NCBI GenBank assembly: GCA_037893245.1
Contig: JBAIAA010000311.1
Coordinates: 248,001-312,000, forward strand
Origin: Crossaster papposus
Lineage: Eukaryota; Echinodermata; Asteroidea; Velatida; Solasteridae
Direction of reading: 5' to 3'
Length of the DNA: 64,000 nucleotides
Below the pieces are notes generated by a model. That model did not search any database and was not told the origin of the DNA. It saw nothing but the letters and a program-made list of their open reading frames with translations. The position numbers and the translations under genes are program-made. Below are positions 1-10,458 of this stretch, one piece after another (positions within the stretch are counted from its first letter, which is position 1; each line of letters starts with the position of its first letter).

Positions 1-300
1 TTTAATTGATGTCTCAATTTGTCTATAGTCGCCACACCAACAAATGACTGAAGAACAGACACACCAAAAACTAAGCAAAATCTCTTTCAGTTTAAGGGTT
101 AATATTTTATTGACATTATTTTGATGTGCCTAACATTTTTCTTAATAATAAACCGTAAACACAAAGTAACTGAATACAAAAGTGGCAATTACTGAACTCA
201 TATCCTTGCACGAATATATAGATGTGAACTGTGTTCTGGTAAACCTGAATTTGCAAATCTCTACCCTGTATTTATAGTGGTAGTTGGTTTAAAATAACTT

Positions 301-450
301 ACGCTCGGTTCAGACAGGCGTTCCACAGTCGCGCCGAACCAAATGAGTGAATTAAGGGCGAACGATCGACTGCTGGAGTTGTTAGAGCGACTCAAGAGCC
401 ACTTGATTTTGGTTTGGCGCGACTGTGGAACGCCTGTCTGAACTGAGCGT
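301..450. mobile_element. 150-bp foldback MITE with ~43-bp terminal inverted repeats
   Basis: The ends acgctcggttcagacaggcg and cgcctgtctgaactgagcgt are inverted copies, and the inverted match continues inward for about 43 bp with two or three mismatches, enclosing a ~65-bp loop. No convincing target-site duplication. Confidence 0.75.
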
Positions 451-690
451 TGGGTGGTGTGGTTATGGCAAAAGGACTGTATCAAACATTGTTACAAATT
501 TTAGCAAGAGCACAGGTACAGACACTTTATTTTGGCTATTAGAATATATCATCCATTTTTCTCATGGAAGTAGTACTAAATGATTTTGATTATGCATTAC
601 CCACAAAGTTTTTAGCATACATTATCAAGCATTAGGCAGAGGATGGCGTTAATGTTTTGCTTAATAATCCAGTGCATTAAATAGACTTAA

Positions 691-1017
691 AGGTAGGATA
701 CACCATTGGTAATTGCTTGAATTATCATGAATGGGTAGATTTTGGGTGTTGTTTTTTATAGTAAATACCGTTTAACTGACCTGTTCGAAGTTTTACAGTC
801 ATTGATGCCAAGAAAAGCACGAAAAACAGCGTTTGTTTTCAACCTGCATCGAGCAGTTATTCTTTATCAAATTCTATTTTTCTAAATAATTACAGAATAT
901 CTAGCGCAATCATTTTGCTGGATGCCTAGAATCATTATTTACTTTCAAATGAGTAAGATATTTCTTAATAATTTGGTAGTAAATTTTTTTGATATCTGCA
1001 AATGGTGTATCCTACCT
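691..1017. mobile_element. TTAA-flanked MITE, family B copy 1
   Basis: Bounded by TTAA at 687-690 and 1018-1021. Ends AGGTAGGATACACCATTGGT and, inverted, gcaaatggtgtatcctacct. Internally shared with 49748-50126 and 50146-50523. The AGG-type termini with TTAA targets suit Kolobok-type non-autonomous elements. Confidence 0.8.
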
Positions 1018-1659
1018 TTAAGTATGAACAATCATTACATTAATAGGTTGAATTAAGAAATTGCAGGGAATCTAATTCAATGGGTTGGCAGACTACGAGG
1101 CAGTCTCTTTCAACAGCCATACAGGTATGGTTCCCAGACTTATTAAAACAAATAGTACTGCATTCTGGATTCATGAATAACTTTAATATGTTATACTTTG
1201 TACATTTAAATCGCTTAGAAAATAATCATCTGTGTTACATATATATTTATTGTTAGCGACACTTTTTTTGAGGCAAAGACACATAATATGTTGTTCCATG
1301 TAGCAAATTAAACATTTTCTGACATAAGGCCGATTTAAAATGTTTTCAGAATGTCCAATCTTTTTAACTGTGATTGCACTTGTGTATATATACAAATTCT
1401 GTGACGGTGTACAGTTATGCAAAAATACATCTGAAATTCAAAGGAAAATATATCCACTACAGAATCAAAGAAAAGAAGCCATTTCATCGAGCAACTATAA
1501 TTAAATGCAGTTTATACCAAAATTAGCTAAATTTAGCGATAACTCGTAAACAATTCAGCGTTTAAATTTATAAATACCGTTTACAATTTACGGTCTGAAT
1601 TCATAAACGGTGAAGATCACCCGATTATTTTAGTTAAGTACAACTATTTTGTACGCGTA

Positions 1660-2643
1660 ATGGCCGATGACAGACTATACGCAATACCCAAGCCCACGAC
1701 AGACCACGCGCGACGTCTCCATGAACTCATTATGCGTCGAAACGCGTTTAAATTTAATGGCAAGTTTTTCAGACAAAAAATTGGCGTGGCCATGGGCAGC
1801 GAATGCAGTCCGGAGATTTGTGACATAACTCTATTCAAATACGAACAAGACAAAATCCTCCCTCACAATCCCTCAATTGTGAGCTACATGAGATATAGAG
1901 ACGATGTTCTTATAATCTTTAACGGAAATGAAAAACAGGCTGCTGACCTAGTGCAATCACTTAATAAAATTCACCCTACGCTGAAGTTCACGTCTGAGAT
2001 CTCGCACCGCCAAGTCACTTTTCTCGACCTTATTATCTACAAAGGCGAACGATTCATACATGAAGGGATATTGGATACTCGAGTCACTACCAAAAAAACT
2101 GATACATTTCAGTACCTAGCTCGAGATTCAGCACACCCTAAGTCTGTATTTGGCGGATTAATCAAGGGCGAAGTGACCAGATACAAACGTATATGTACCC
2201 ATTCAAAAGACTTTGAGGAGAGGGTTGAATTCTTCAAAGACAAACTTCAAAAGCGCGGATACACAAACGAAGACCTAGCTCTCCTTTCTCAAAGGGGAAA
2301 GACTCCCGCGGACCCTAAGCGTGAAAAAAACAAAAACAATATCCCACTGGTGTTCGTCCTACCATACTACCCACATGTCGCGCACCCAGCCCTGAAACGG
2401 GCTATCCTCAAACACTGGCCCTTGATTAGCGAAAACGAATATCTGAATAGGCTATTTGATACCCAACCCATCCTGGCATACAAACGGCACAAAAACATAA
2501 AAGATGAACTGGTTCGATCTAGGACTAAAGCGTCTCCACAATCCAACCAAGAGGAACAAAATCTTGATGAGGAGAATCTTCAAATTCTATTGGAACTATT
2601 GAAAGAACAAAACAATGATCAAAGAAATGGATCTCAAGACTAA
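1660..2643 (+). pseudogene. Penelope-like reverse transcriptase ORF, 5'-truncated
   Basis: A 327-codon open frame with RT signatures: FRQKIGVAMGSECSPEICDI (B motif region), YMRYRDDVLIIF (catalytic YxDD), then VTFLDLIIYKG, LDTRVTTKKTDTFQYLARDS AHP and HSKDFEERVEFFKDKLQKRG Y. The arrangement after YRDD is that of Penelope-like elements. The conserved motif A aspartate region upstream is absent, so the copy is truncated at its 5' end; the frame is open upstream to about 1542 but not RT-like. The C-terminus continues ILAYKRHKNIKDELVRS and stops after a short acidic tail, with no GIY-YIG endonuclease domain. The ATG at 1660 is probably not a true start. EN-less Penelope types exist, so a missing nuclease need not be damage. 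Confidence 0.8.
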
Positions 2644-2777
2644 AACAAAATAAATAAGTCAAACCCCACCAACACCCCCCCCCCCCCCCCCCCCCCGCCA
2701 TTGTCCTTGCCATGCGTCATATAAACCGACACACAAATAAAAACAAGGAAAGCAAAATGAACTATATAAGAGGTTGA

Positions 2778-2857
2778 CTGATGAAGTGCATGATATAGCA
2801 CAGAAAATATGCCCTGCTCCCCTTCCAAAAAAGGAGAAAAAAGAGGGGACGGCATAT
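2778..2857 (+). ncRNA. Possible degenerate hammerhead-ribozyme-like motif
   Basis: CTGATGA (2778-2784), a 4-bp stem gtgc/gcac (2786-2789 with 2798-2801), GAAA (2803-2806), and atatgcc facing ggcatat (2807-2813, 2851-2857). The order fits a hammerhead core, but the 10.1/11.1 pair is A-A and the 15.1/16.1 junction does not pair cleanly. Penelope-like elements are known to carry hammerheads, and this lies 135 bp after such an ORF. Confidence 0.2.
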
Positions 2858-3017
2858 ATCACCGGTAAAAATCAATCACTGTGTGAACTAAAAACAAAGG
2901 GACCACTGTGGCAATACACAAACCAGTCATCGCGTCGCCAAAACCAGAGACAGGGTTTGAAACTCCCGCTTTTAGGGAATGTCTAACCCAATTGGCCTGC
3001 AGACGTTTGATGTATTT

Positions 3018-3650
3018 GCCCGTCCACGAACTCCAACCACGGACTGTCATCTAGCAGAGATAAGGTGGCTAAAACTGACCCCCAGATGCGTGTCTTACGG
3101 GGAAAAAAGGGAAAAAAAGAGCTAAAAATCACACTCTGGAGAGACCAGTCAAACAGCCACTCTCTAGCATACCCACTAGTTAACGTACAATTACAGATTT
3201 ATCTTCGGCAGAACAGTCACAAATACAATCCATATGATACTTGTCAGCAGAACCTTTTCCGCGTCTCAAACAAAATAACGAAAAGCACGGAGGGGTTCTG
3301 TTGAAACTTGTACACGAAAAACCTTCCCCCCCCCCACCCCCATTCCTACAGACTGCAATCTCGCAGAAAAAAGTGGCCTGAACTGACCTCCCATGAAGCG
3401 TATATCACTGGAAAAAAAACTGAAATTAGGAATTACGCTCTGGGCGGGATAGTTACGCAACCACACTGCTGGAATACCAACACACAATAAATCATGCAGA
3501 TTTATCTCTGTAGACCAAAAACTACCTAAAATCCAATGATACCTTACGCAGCAGAACTGCTTCAGCATCTCCGAAAAAAATAACGAAAACGATGAGAAAA
3601 AGTTCTGACTTGTGAAAACTCCCATAAAACACCCTCTCCTTCCCAAATAG
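3018..3650. repeat. Two diverged tandem units (~305-320 bp) after the Penelope-like ORF
   Basis: The segment from about 3026 (aactccaaccacggactgtc) re-occurs in diverged form from about 3340 (cccattcctacagactgcaa), and the similarity runs through gtggct/gtggcc, the A-rich block, cacactctgg/tacgctctgg and the cagcagaac segment. A third, weaker unit may start near 2770. Possibly the 3' repeat region of the element at 1660-2643. Confidence 0.5.
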
Positions 3651-6252
3651 AATGAGTTCTGATTCACTGCAGCTAACTCTGGAATTGATCAAAAAAACAC
3701 AAAAAGATTAACTGATCATTCCTTGAAGTATGCGTGCATAAACCGGTTTCTCTGTGCTATACCTTCTTGCAAAAGCACTCCATTAGAATTTAAAAACCTA
3801 ATAGCCTCACAGAAAAAGAAAGAAAATTCCACAAAACCCAGTGTTACACGTCCTTCACGTTAATGTCCTTCCCAGGTGACCGAGAATCGCTCTAAAAATT
3901 AAAAAAACCTTGAGTGACATGTATGATTACGCTGCTTCCCAATAAACACAATACCATTTTTAAGGGGGGTGGCCAATACCATTTTTAAGGGGGGTGTGAC
4001 CAATTCTTAAAACTTTGTACTGGGAGGGGCTCTGCATCACCCAACATACAGCAAATATAAGGGAAAGTGTTTTTTTAGGGATCTGGGATGATGCGTACCA
4101 GAAACAACAGGTTTGACCTCATAATGACCTTTACGATGACTTTGTGGGATAAAGTTGACCTCAAATCATTAAAATAACATCAGAATCAGATTCTCCAACC
4201 CCGAAAACCCCTAAAAAAATGTATCATTTATGATTCTGGCTCTTTTAATTTCTTCACTGCGATTGACCTCTGACCCGGATGTCGGCCATATTGGATTTTG
4301 GCCAAAATGGCCGCCCCGTGGGGCGCCCGTCTTGGCGGCCGGCAAAAATCGAAAAGGTATGCTATGAACAGCATCTGGGCCAAATTTGGTGCTTTTGGAA
4401 GAATTTGAACCAAACAGCCCCTATAGTGCCCTAACATCCCTGACTATACCATAAAACTAACCTGTAAAAATTTCATTTCAAAAGGTGGTCGCGATTTTGA
4501 GATATTGCCGAAAATCTGGAGCGGTTTTGTCCACGCAGGAAGAATAATCTGCAATGGAATACACACTCTGAGAAACGTCACTGCAGAAACGCTTCTCAGA
4601 TTCAAATTTTTTGAGATAAAAAGTGATATCTTTTTCCATAACCGCAGTACTTCGAAGTGAAAAGTTTCTCAAAATGCATTATACTATCCAAAGCTGCTCT
4701 ACTTCTTACCAAGTAATTTTTTATTGCCATAAATTTTTGGAGTACCTAATTACTAAACGTATATACGATCTGTTTAATTTACACGGAACCTGAAGGCACG
4801 ATAAAACACTAATGGTAATTGGTTTGTTCAAAATAGAATTAAGAGTGTTTTACTAAGAAAGATCACTGCAGTATAGGCCTAAGTCTGTAGTAGGCCTTTA
4901 AAACATCACGAACTAGATCGATGAAAACTCTTATTTTTCTACACAACACGGCGTTTCAAGTCAACATTTCAGTACAAGCTAGTATTAGGTGGATTAAAAC
5001 CAAAATGTAGAGTGATCTATATATTAACACTTTTAAAAGTAATTTTTTTTTTTTTACTATATTCTCGTAATAGTTTGAATCCCTCGACCAATATTTAGGA
5101 ATACGTGTATACATATTTTCAGTCCTGAATTGACGCTCGTCATGCATATTGAATGATTAGAAAATGTTATTTGAATAAGAAAACAGCTCTGTGTGTATGT
5201 AAATTGTTTGTTGTTGCCCGCCCCGTCCCGGCTCCCGAACTAAAGAAAACTCTAGAGTTGGGCTTACATAATATTATTGCAACAATTGTAAATCGTCACG
5301 CCCGCGTCCGAGTCACCGGCGTCTGCGCGCACCCTAACCCAAAGGTTCTGGGGGCCCGGCGCTCAGCATTTGTCAACTTCTGCAGCGCATGTGGGCATAG
5401 AGAAAGGGAAATTGTTAGAATTACTTGAGGAACTGCATTCAGACAAAGTTTCTTTCTCCTAAATCGTCATCATCTGTTTCATCAGTCGGTTTCCATTTCC
5501 ACTATAAGCACTTCAAAATAGTCGGAATATACAGCATTTACAATAACAGAGCTACGTAATTAGCACCAGTCTTTATATAAAAATGCACAACTGAGTGCAA
5601 CGGTGCATTCCGGAGGATGGCGGGAGCAAGGGGCCAAAGTACGTCTCAAAAAGGGCAACCAAAACTCGGCCACACCCAGAACTTTTTTTACACGACGGTG
5701 AAGCTGACGAGCGCCCTCCATATCGCCAACGTCCACGTACGTACGTACGTCATGTACAGTAAATGTGTGTACTGCACATACTCGCGAACGTACAGGCGCT
5801 ATAGGCTGGAGAGCAGATCGACCATCTACAAGATCAAAGTAAAACGCCGCGTTTGGCGCTCGTATACTTTTCTTGATTCCAGAATCATTTTGCACCAGGT
5901 TAAAACTTTTGAATCAATTCACATTGTACTCATGAAGATGAAATACACAAGAGGTTGAACAATACTAGCTTGCGATAGGCCATTGGCATCTCTTCACTCT
6001 TCTCTCTTCTTCAGATAACTCGGTCGGGACGAACTTGCCTCATTTGGTTATCAAGAGCTGCAGGAATCAAGATCACCACGGGACATCGACGTATTGACTG
6101 ACTCACTGATAGAAAAAGTGCGCATGTAAACAAAGCATGACGTCATCAAATATCATGACCAAGCCATCCCGGAATCTGGAACTTGGTTGAGTTCCCCATT
6201 CTTAAATTTTTAAAACTCTAAACAAGAGTTGTAACTTGTATTCAAGTCCCTG
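3651..6252. other. No gene recognised
   Basis: Non-coding in appearance. Holds a gccgcc/ggcggc-rich inverted patch at 4280-4345, a ctacgtac-rich patch near 5740 and short frames without family motifs. Confidence 0.6.
3955..4003. repeat. 24-bp tandem doublet
   Basis: ataccatttttaaggggggtg occurs twice in a row (3951 and 3977). Minor. Confidence 0.75.
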
Positions 6253-6688
6253 CAAGTCCAGTCGCAAGTCCAGTCGCAAGTCCAGTCGCAAGTCCAGTCG
6301 CAAGTCCAGTCGCAAGTCCAGTCGCAAGTCCAGTCGCAAGTCCAGTCGCAAGTCCAGTCGCAAGTCCAGTCGCAAGTCCCGTCGCAAGTCCCGTCGCAAG
6401 TCCCGTCGCAAGTCCCGTCGCAAGTCCCGTCGCAAGTCCCGTCGCAAGTCCCGTCGCAAGTCCCGTCGCAAGTCCCGTCGCAAGTCCCGTCGCAAGTCCC
6501 GTCGCAAGTACCGTCGCAAGTCCCGTCGCAAGTCCCGTCGCAAGTCCCGTCGCAAGTCCCGTCGCAAGTCCCGTCGCAAGTCCCGTCGCAAGTCCCGTCG
6601 CAAGTCCCGTCGCAAGTCCCGTCGCAAGTCCCGTCGCAAGTCCCGTCGCAAGTCCCGTCGCAAGTCCCGTCGCAAGTCCCGTCACAAG
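6253..6688. repeat. 12-bp minisatellite, 36 units in two variant blocks
   Basis: Ten units of caagtccagtcg (6253-6372), then 26 of caagtcccgtcg (6373-6684) with one caagtaccgtcg at 6505-6516 and a terminal gtcaca. All three frames are open on both strands only because of the period; the RKS-like and LAT-like translations are not proteins. It ends about 190 bp before the left duplication edge. Confidence 0.97.
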
Positions 6689-6927
6689 TAACTAGATGAA
6701 CAATGACGTAGGAATGCTTTTGTTAACAGTTCATTTGAAGAGACTGAAGGATTTGTGATGGACTTGCAGGGACCCAACTACAACTATGACTATAAAGATC
6801 TGGGATGAAAGTCCATCGGCAATTTGCCCCAATTTCAGGTTTATTTCCCAAATTGTAACTGTTCTTTTCTACCTTTAGTTTCAGTGGAGATTCTTTATAT
6901 TGTATCTCTCGTTTTATTTTTTTTAAG

Positions 6928-7251
6928 GTGCAAAAGACGTGCGAGAATTTTCTCAAGCTGGTCGCCAAGGGTTACTACAAGGGGACGATCTTTCACCGTT
7001 CCATCAAAAACTTCATGGTAAGCCACAGTGTTCTGAAAGAGGAGGGATTCAAAATGTCATGGATACAAAAATTGAAAATACATTTTGAATCCCTCCTCTT
7101 TCAGTTTTTCTAATCGGAGAAAGGTCACGGAATTGGGAGGAAAAAAACACCAAAAGTTGGTGAAAACTCATGGATTTTGACAGTGACTCAAAAATGATTT
7201 CTTTTTTAATTTTACAGATTCAAGGTGGTGATCCAACAGGAACGGGCAAGG
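6928..7251 (+). pseudogene. Cyclophilin (PPIL2-like) two-exon fragment, left copy
   Basis: Exon 6928-7017 (30 codons; acceptor ttttaag, donor gtaagc) reads VQKTCENFLKLV then KGYYKGTIFHRSIKNFM. Exon 7218-7251 (acceptor tttacag, donor gtaatt) reads IQGGDPTGTGKG. Together they are the TCENF...FHR...QGGDPTGTG core of a cyclophilin-type peptidyl-prolyl isomerase; the spacing and the IQGGDPTGTG segment are closest to PPIL2. I could not find the preceding strands or the downstream FANxGPxTNxSQFF part, so this is a gene fragment or a gene with very distant exons. The first exon begins 46 bases inside the duplication edge. Confidence 0.75.
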
Positions 7252-7602
7252 GTAATTGCAAATCTCTCCTTTTTGTGTGTTTTTTTTCTTTCTTTTCTTC
7301 ACATAACACGTAATAACTTTCGTTTACTTTTAGTGTATTTTCCCCCTGAACATGGGATTACTTTACCCAGGGTAATTGAAACTTCTCCTTTTTTGTATTT
7401 TATTTTTTCACTTCACAATATCTGTAATAACTTTCATTTACTTTTAGTGTATGTTTTTCTCCTGAACATGGGATTACTTTACCAAGGGTAATTGCGACTT
7501 TCTCCTATTTTTTAAGTGTTTTTTTTTACTTCACAAAATACGTAATAACTTTCATTTACTTTTAGTGTATGTTTTTTCCCCTGAACATGGGATTACTTTA
7601 CC
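7250..7602. repeat. ~116-120 bp tandem repeat with splice-like borders, left copy
   Basis: Begins at the donor of the second cyclophilin exon. The mark gggtaattg recurs at 7250, 7370 and 7486, and each unit holds cttttag followed by a ~38-nt block ending accaagg (accca in one unit) and gtaattg. A third block ends at about 7602 without the donor. Spacers are T-rich. Confidence 0.85.
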
Positions 7603-8190
7603 ATCAACAAACTTAATAGTCTGTTCTTTCTATGATCCTTCATCACAAAACCAGTCTGAAAGTCACCAAGTCACTGTATAGACAAAAGTTATCGAAATTC
7701 AGGAGCTAGAATAATGAATATTTTTCTTTTACAATCGGGTTATAATATACTTGTTGTTTTTTTTATAAAAGGAGTTTATTTGAGTAAACTTTAATCATAA
7801 CCTTTAAACCCTAAACCCTGCTGAGTCCATCAATTTCTATATGGGTATTTCCATAAATAAGGAACACAGTCTGTGACATGTGTATTTTGATCCTAAAATC
7901 AGTAAAACAACTTTAAGGATAAGCGGTTGATGGCTGCTGAGAAGATCAATCTTAAAAAGCCACCAACCCCCACGGCCAAGGCAGGGCAGGGTAAGAACGA
8001 ACCGTCGTTAATTATTCCCCGCCGCAAGCCGCTGAAGTCTAACCGTAATACCTTTGGCGTCTGCACCGACAATATTTCCAGTGCGCACACTGCGCAGACT
8101 CGGTCTTTAGCTGGGCAACAATGACACCAATCCGGCCATGGTTATTGATCAAAACTGTTATGGTTTCCGTGATTTGTAATTTGTGCACAG

Positions 8191-9301
8191 GATGGCCTTT
8201 ACTTGTGCGTCAAACTCAGGACGCACGCCAACCCCGCTCCCCTCTTTACCTTGTCTGCTGCGGACGGCGACCAGTCTGCCTTGATTGGCTGTAAAAGTGT
8301 TGATTGCATCGGTAAGTACCACCTTCTGATTTGAAAGTGGTGTGTTGAAAAAAGGCACACCTGGATTTTTCTAGGCGTGTCAATTTTCAAAGTGTGTAAT
8401 TCTGTGGTCTCACCTGAGACTAAACAATACTTGTAATTTTTGTTATAATATTATATTTTTGGGTTAGCTTACAATAAAGCCATTTTCTCTTTAACTTTTT
8501 TTCACAAATTATGTAGTATAATTATGCCGTAAATGTATGCCAAGGTGTGCGGTACAGTGGGATTCAGGCATGCGATTATTAGCACTTCTCAGGAAGTTTT
8601 TGGCGTGCGATGGTGTGAGGGTGCGATCGCACGCCTCAAATCAGAAGGACTGCCGTTCAGGTTGGGTACTCGGACTCTGTGTACCCATCCCCCTCAACGT
8701 TGAAAATGACAAATAGCACCAAATGTTGAAGGATGCTTCAGTGCTATAGATCTTTGACATGGTCGCCATCTCAAGGTGCATTGTGTTTGTCCGACAGGCA
8801 TGAGTATAAAGCATCCAAGTGCATTCCTTGTTTAAGAATTAAAACAAGTGGCAAGTCTGCTATTAAAAATGGCCAATTACTGCAAAGACAGAAGTATTGT
8901 GTTTCTCTCAATTGTTTCTCTTAATTAATTCTCTTCCAACTCTCTCTTTCATATACGGTTGAGAGGCCTGAGAGGCCATTTGTGCATGGATCCCATAATT
9001 TAAAATCAATTTTATTTTCCTGTCAGGTGTCCAAATTGAGGAGACTTCTCTGTCAATCAACAATGGCGCACTAGTTGAGAGGCAATCCTCCCACATAGTA
9101 GATTTCGGATTTACCTCAACACCCTCATCAGTATCCGCACCAGTTTTTGGCACAGGGCTTTGGAAGATGAATGTTTTTGCCAATCGTCGCATGAACAGAT
9201 CCCACTGCCGTCGATCCTACGAGTCGGAGGTGTTCTTGACAGAAACTCAGATGAATGCCGAGGTTATCCCTAGTCGGCCAATAACATTCAGCGCTCTGAC
9301 G
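8191..9301 (+). CDS. Two phase-compatible exons of an unrecognised gene, left copy
   Basis: Exon 8191-8311 (acceptor gtgcacag, donor gtaagt) reads DGLYLCVKLRTHANPAPLFT and on to KSVDCI plus one base. Exon 9027-9301 (acceptor cctgtcag, donor gtaagt) completes that codon and stays open for 91 codons, containing FGTGLWKMNVFANRRMNRSH and TQMNAEVIPSRPITFSALT. Both exons are stop-free with good splice sites and matching phase, which chance would rarely give. I do not recognise the family; the GLWKMNVF-type segment faintly recalls FRAS1/FREM extracellular proteins, but I would not rely on it. Further exons are expected on both sides; 7919-7994 (DKRLMAAEKINLKKPPTP) may be another. Confidence 0.5.
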
Positions 9302-9763
9302 GTAAGTGCTCTGGAAGCTGTATGAGTTTTAGCCCGGGGCAACATCATTTTCCAAAGGGTCGGTTCACACTTGACATGAAAGTGAGCAGCAGTTGTGATG
9401 TTTGCATATCTGTAAAAGTTTGAATGCATTTCAACTCCAAACAAAATAAAGTCAAACATTTGACATAATGCTTAAATAAGCGAATACAGATGTGGTTAGC
9501 CAATTTTAAACAAGTATGCTTAAAACCAGCCTATGGGTCTGGCCGTGTTTATTTTCCAAAGATTTTGTTCAACAATTTTACCTCGTGTTTTGAGGAACAC
9601 CTCTCCAGCTATTTTAATGGCATGAGTGTACCTAGACATTAGAAAGGCATCAACAAAACAAGTCTCCAAAAAAGGTGAAAAGGCACTGCGAAAGGACTTG
9701 TAGTATTTTGTAGTATTGGAGCAAATTAACGGTTTGTCCCTAAATAAGAAAGGTATGTTTTAA

Positions 9764-9958
9764 CCAGTTAGCGCCGGATGACGTATATAAACGAAAAGTT
9801 TTCCCCAAATTTAAAACGGATGACGCATAAACATGCCAAGTTCGGGAATGTCTGTCAGCAGCGAGCAAAGCCAAAAATGCTTGGGTGTGCTTCCCGGCAC
9901 TATCGGCCTGAACACGCTTCGGATCGAGTTTCGTTAAAAATAATCCCGACGCGAACTG
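9764..9958. mobile_element. TTAA-type MITE, family A, in left duplication copy
   Basis: Ends CCAGTTAGCGCCGGATGACG and cgacgcgaactgg, TTAA at 9760-9763 with a mutated right target (TTAG). Internal deletion relative to the 234-bp copies at 48225 and 63665. The same insertion is at 38926-39120, so it predates the duplication. Confidence 0.8.
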
Positions 9959-10458
9959 GTTAGAGCATAGCAGGGTAAGGACCCGGTAATCACTGTGTGA
10001 TGACCGCTGGTAATGGACCTCACCTTCGGCGCAGTCCATTACCATTGGTCATGTATATGAAAAAATAAGGAAACAAAATTAATTTGGCTTTGTACAAAAT
10101 ATACAAGTGGATAAAGCACCAAGTCAAAATACCTTGTTTTACACAACAATTTTGTTAACGGTAATGTGTATTCAATTCTCATACACTACATGTATATTGA
10201 ATTTGTTTTTTTTCCTGGGACCAGACCCATTCGAATAGAACAGAATAAAAGTACATTTGCCAGATGCTGTATAAGTATTTATATTTTTCGTTCGGCAATT
10301 TGTCGATAAATTGTCTCCCCCCCCCAAAAAAAAAAAAGAAACCGAGTCCCACAGTAAATGAATAGGTAAAGACGTTGATCTAGCTGGATTATGTACTGTT
10401 TCTCTAATACTCTGTGAATTAATATTCCACAAAATATTGAACACCGTATAGATACCCT

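Noticed and set aside
5615-5958. Overlapping 111-113 codon frames on both strands
   Set aside because: No recognisable motif; atypical composition from tacgtacg runs; no splice sites that make sense.
6253-6688. CRISPR-like array
   Set aside because: Repeats are contiguous without unique spacers, and the genome is eukaryotic.
6202-6691. Long RKS-type and LAT-type frames on both strands
   Set aside because: They are translations of a 12-bp repeat; period divisible by three keeps all frames open.
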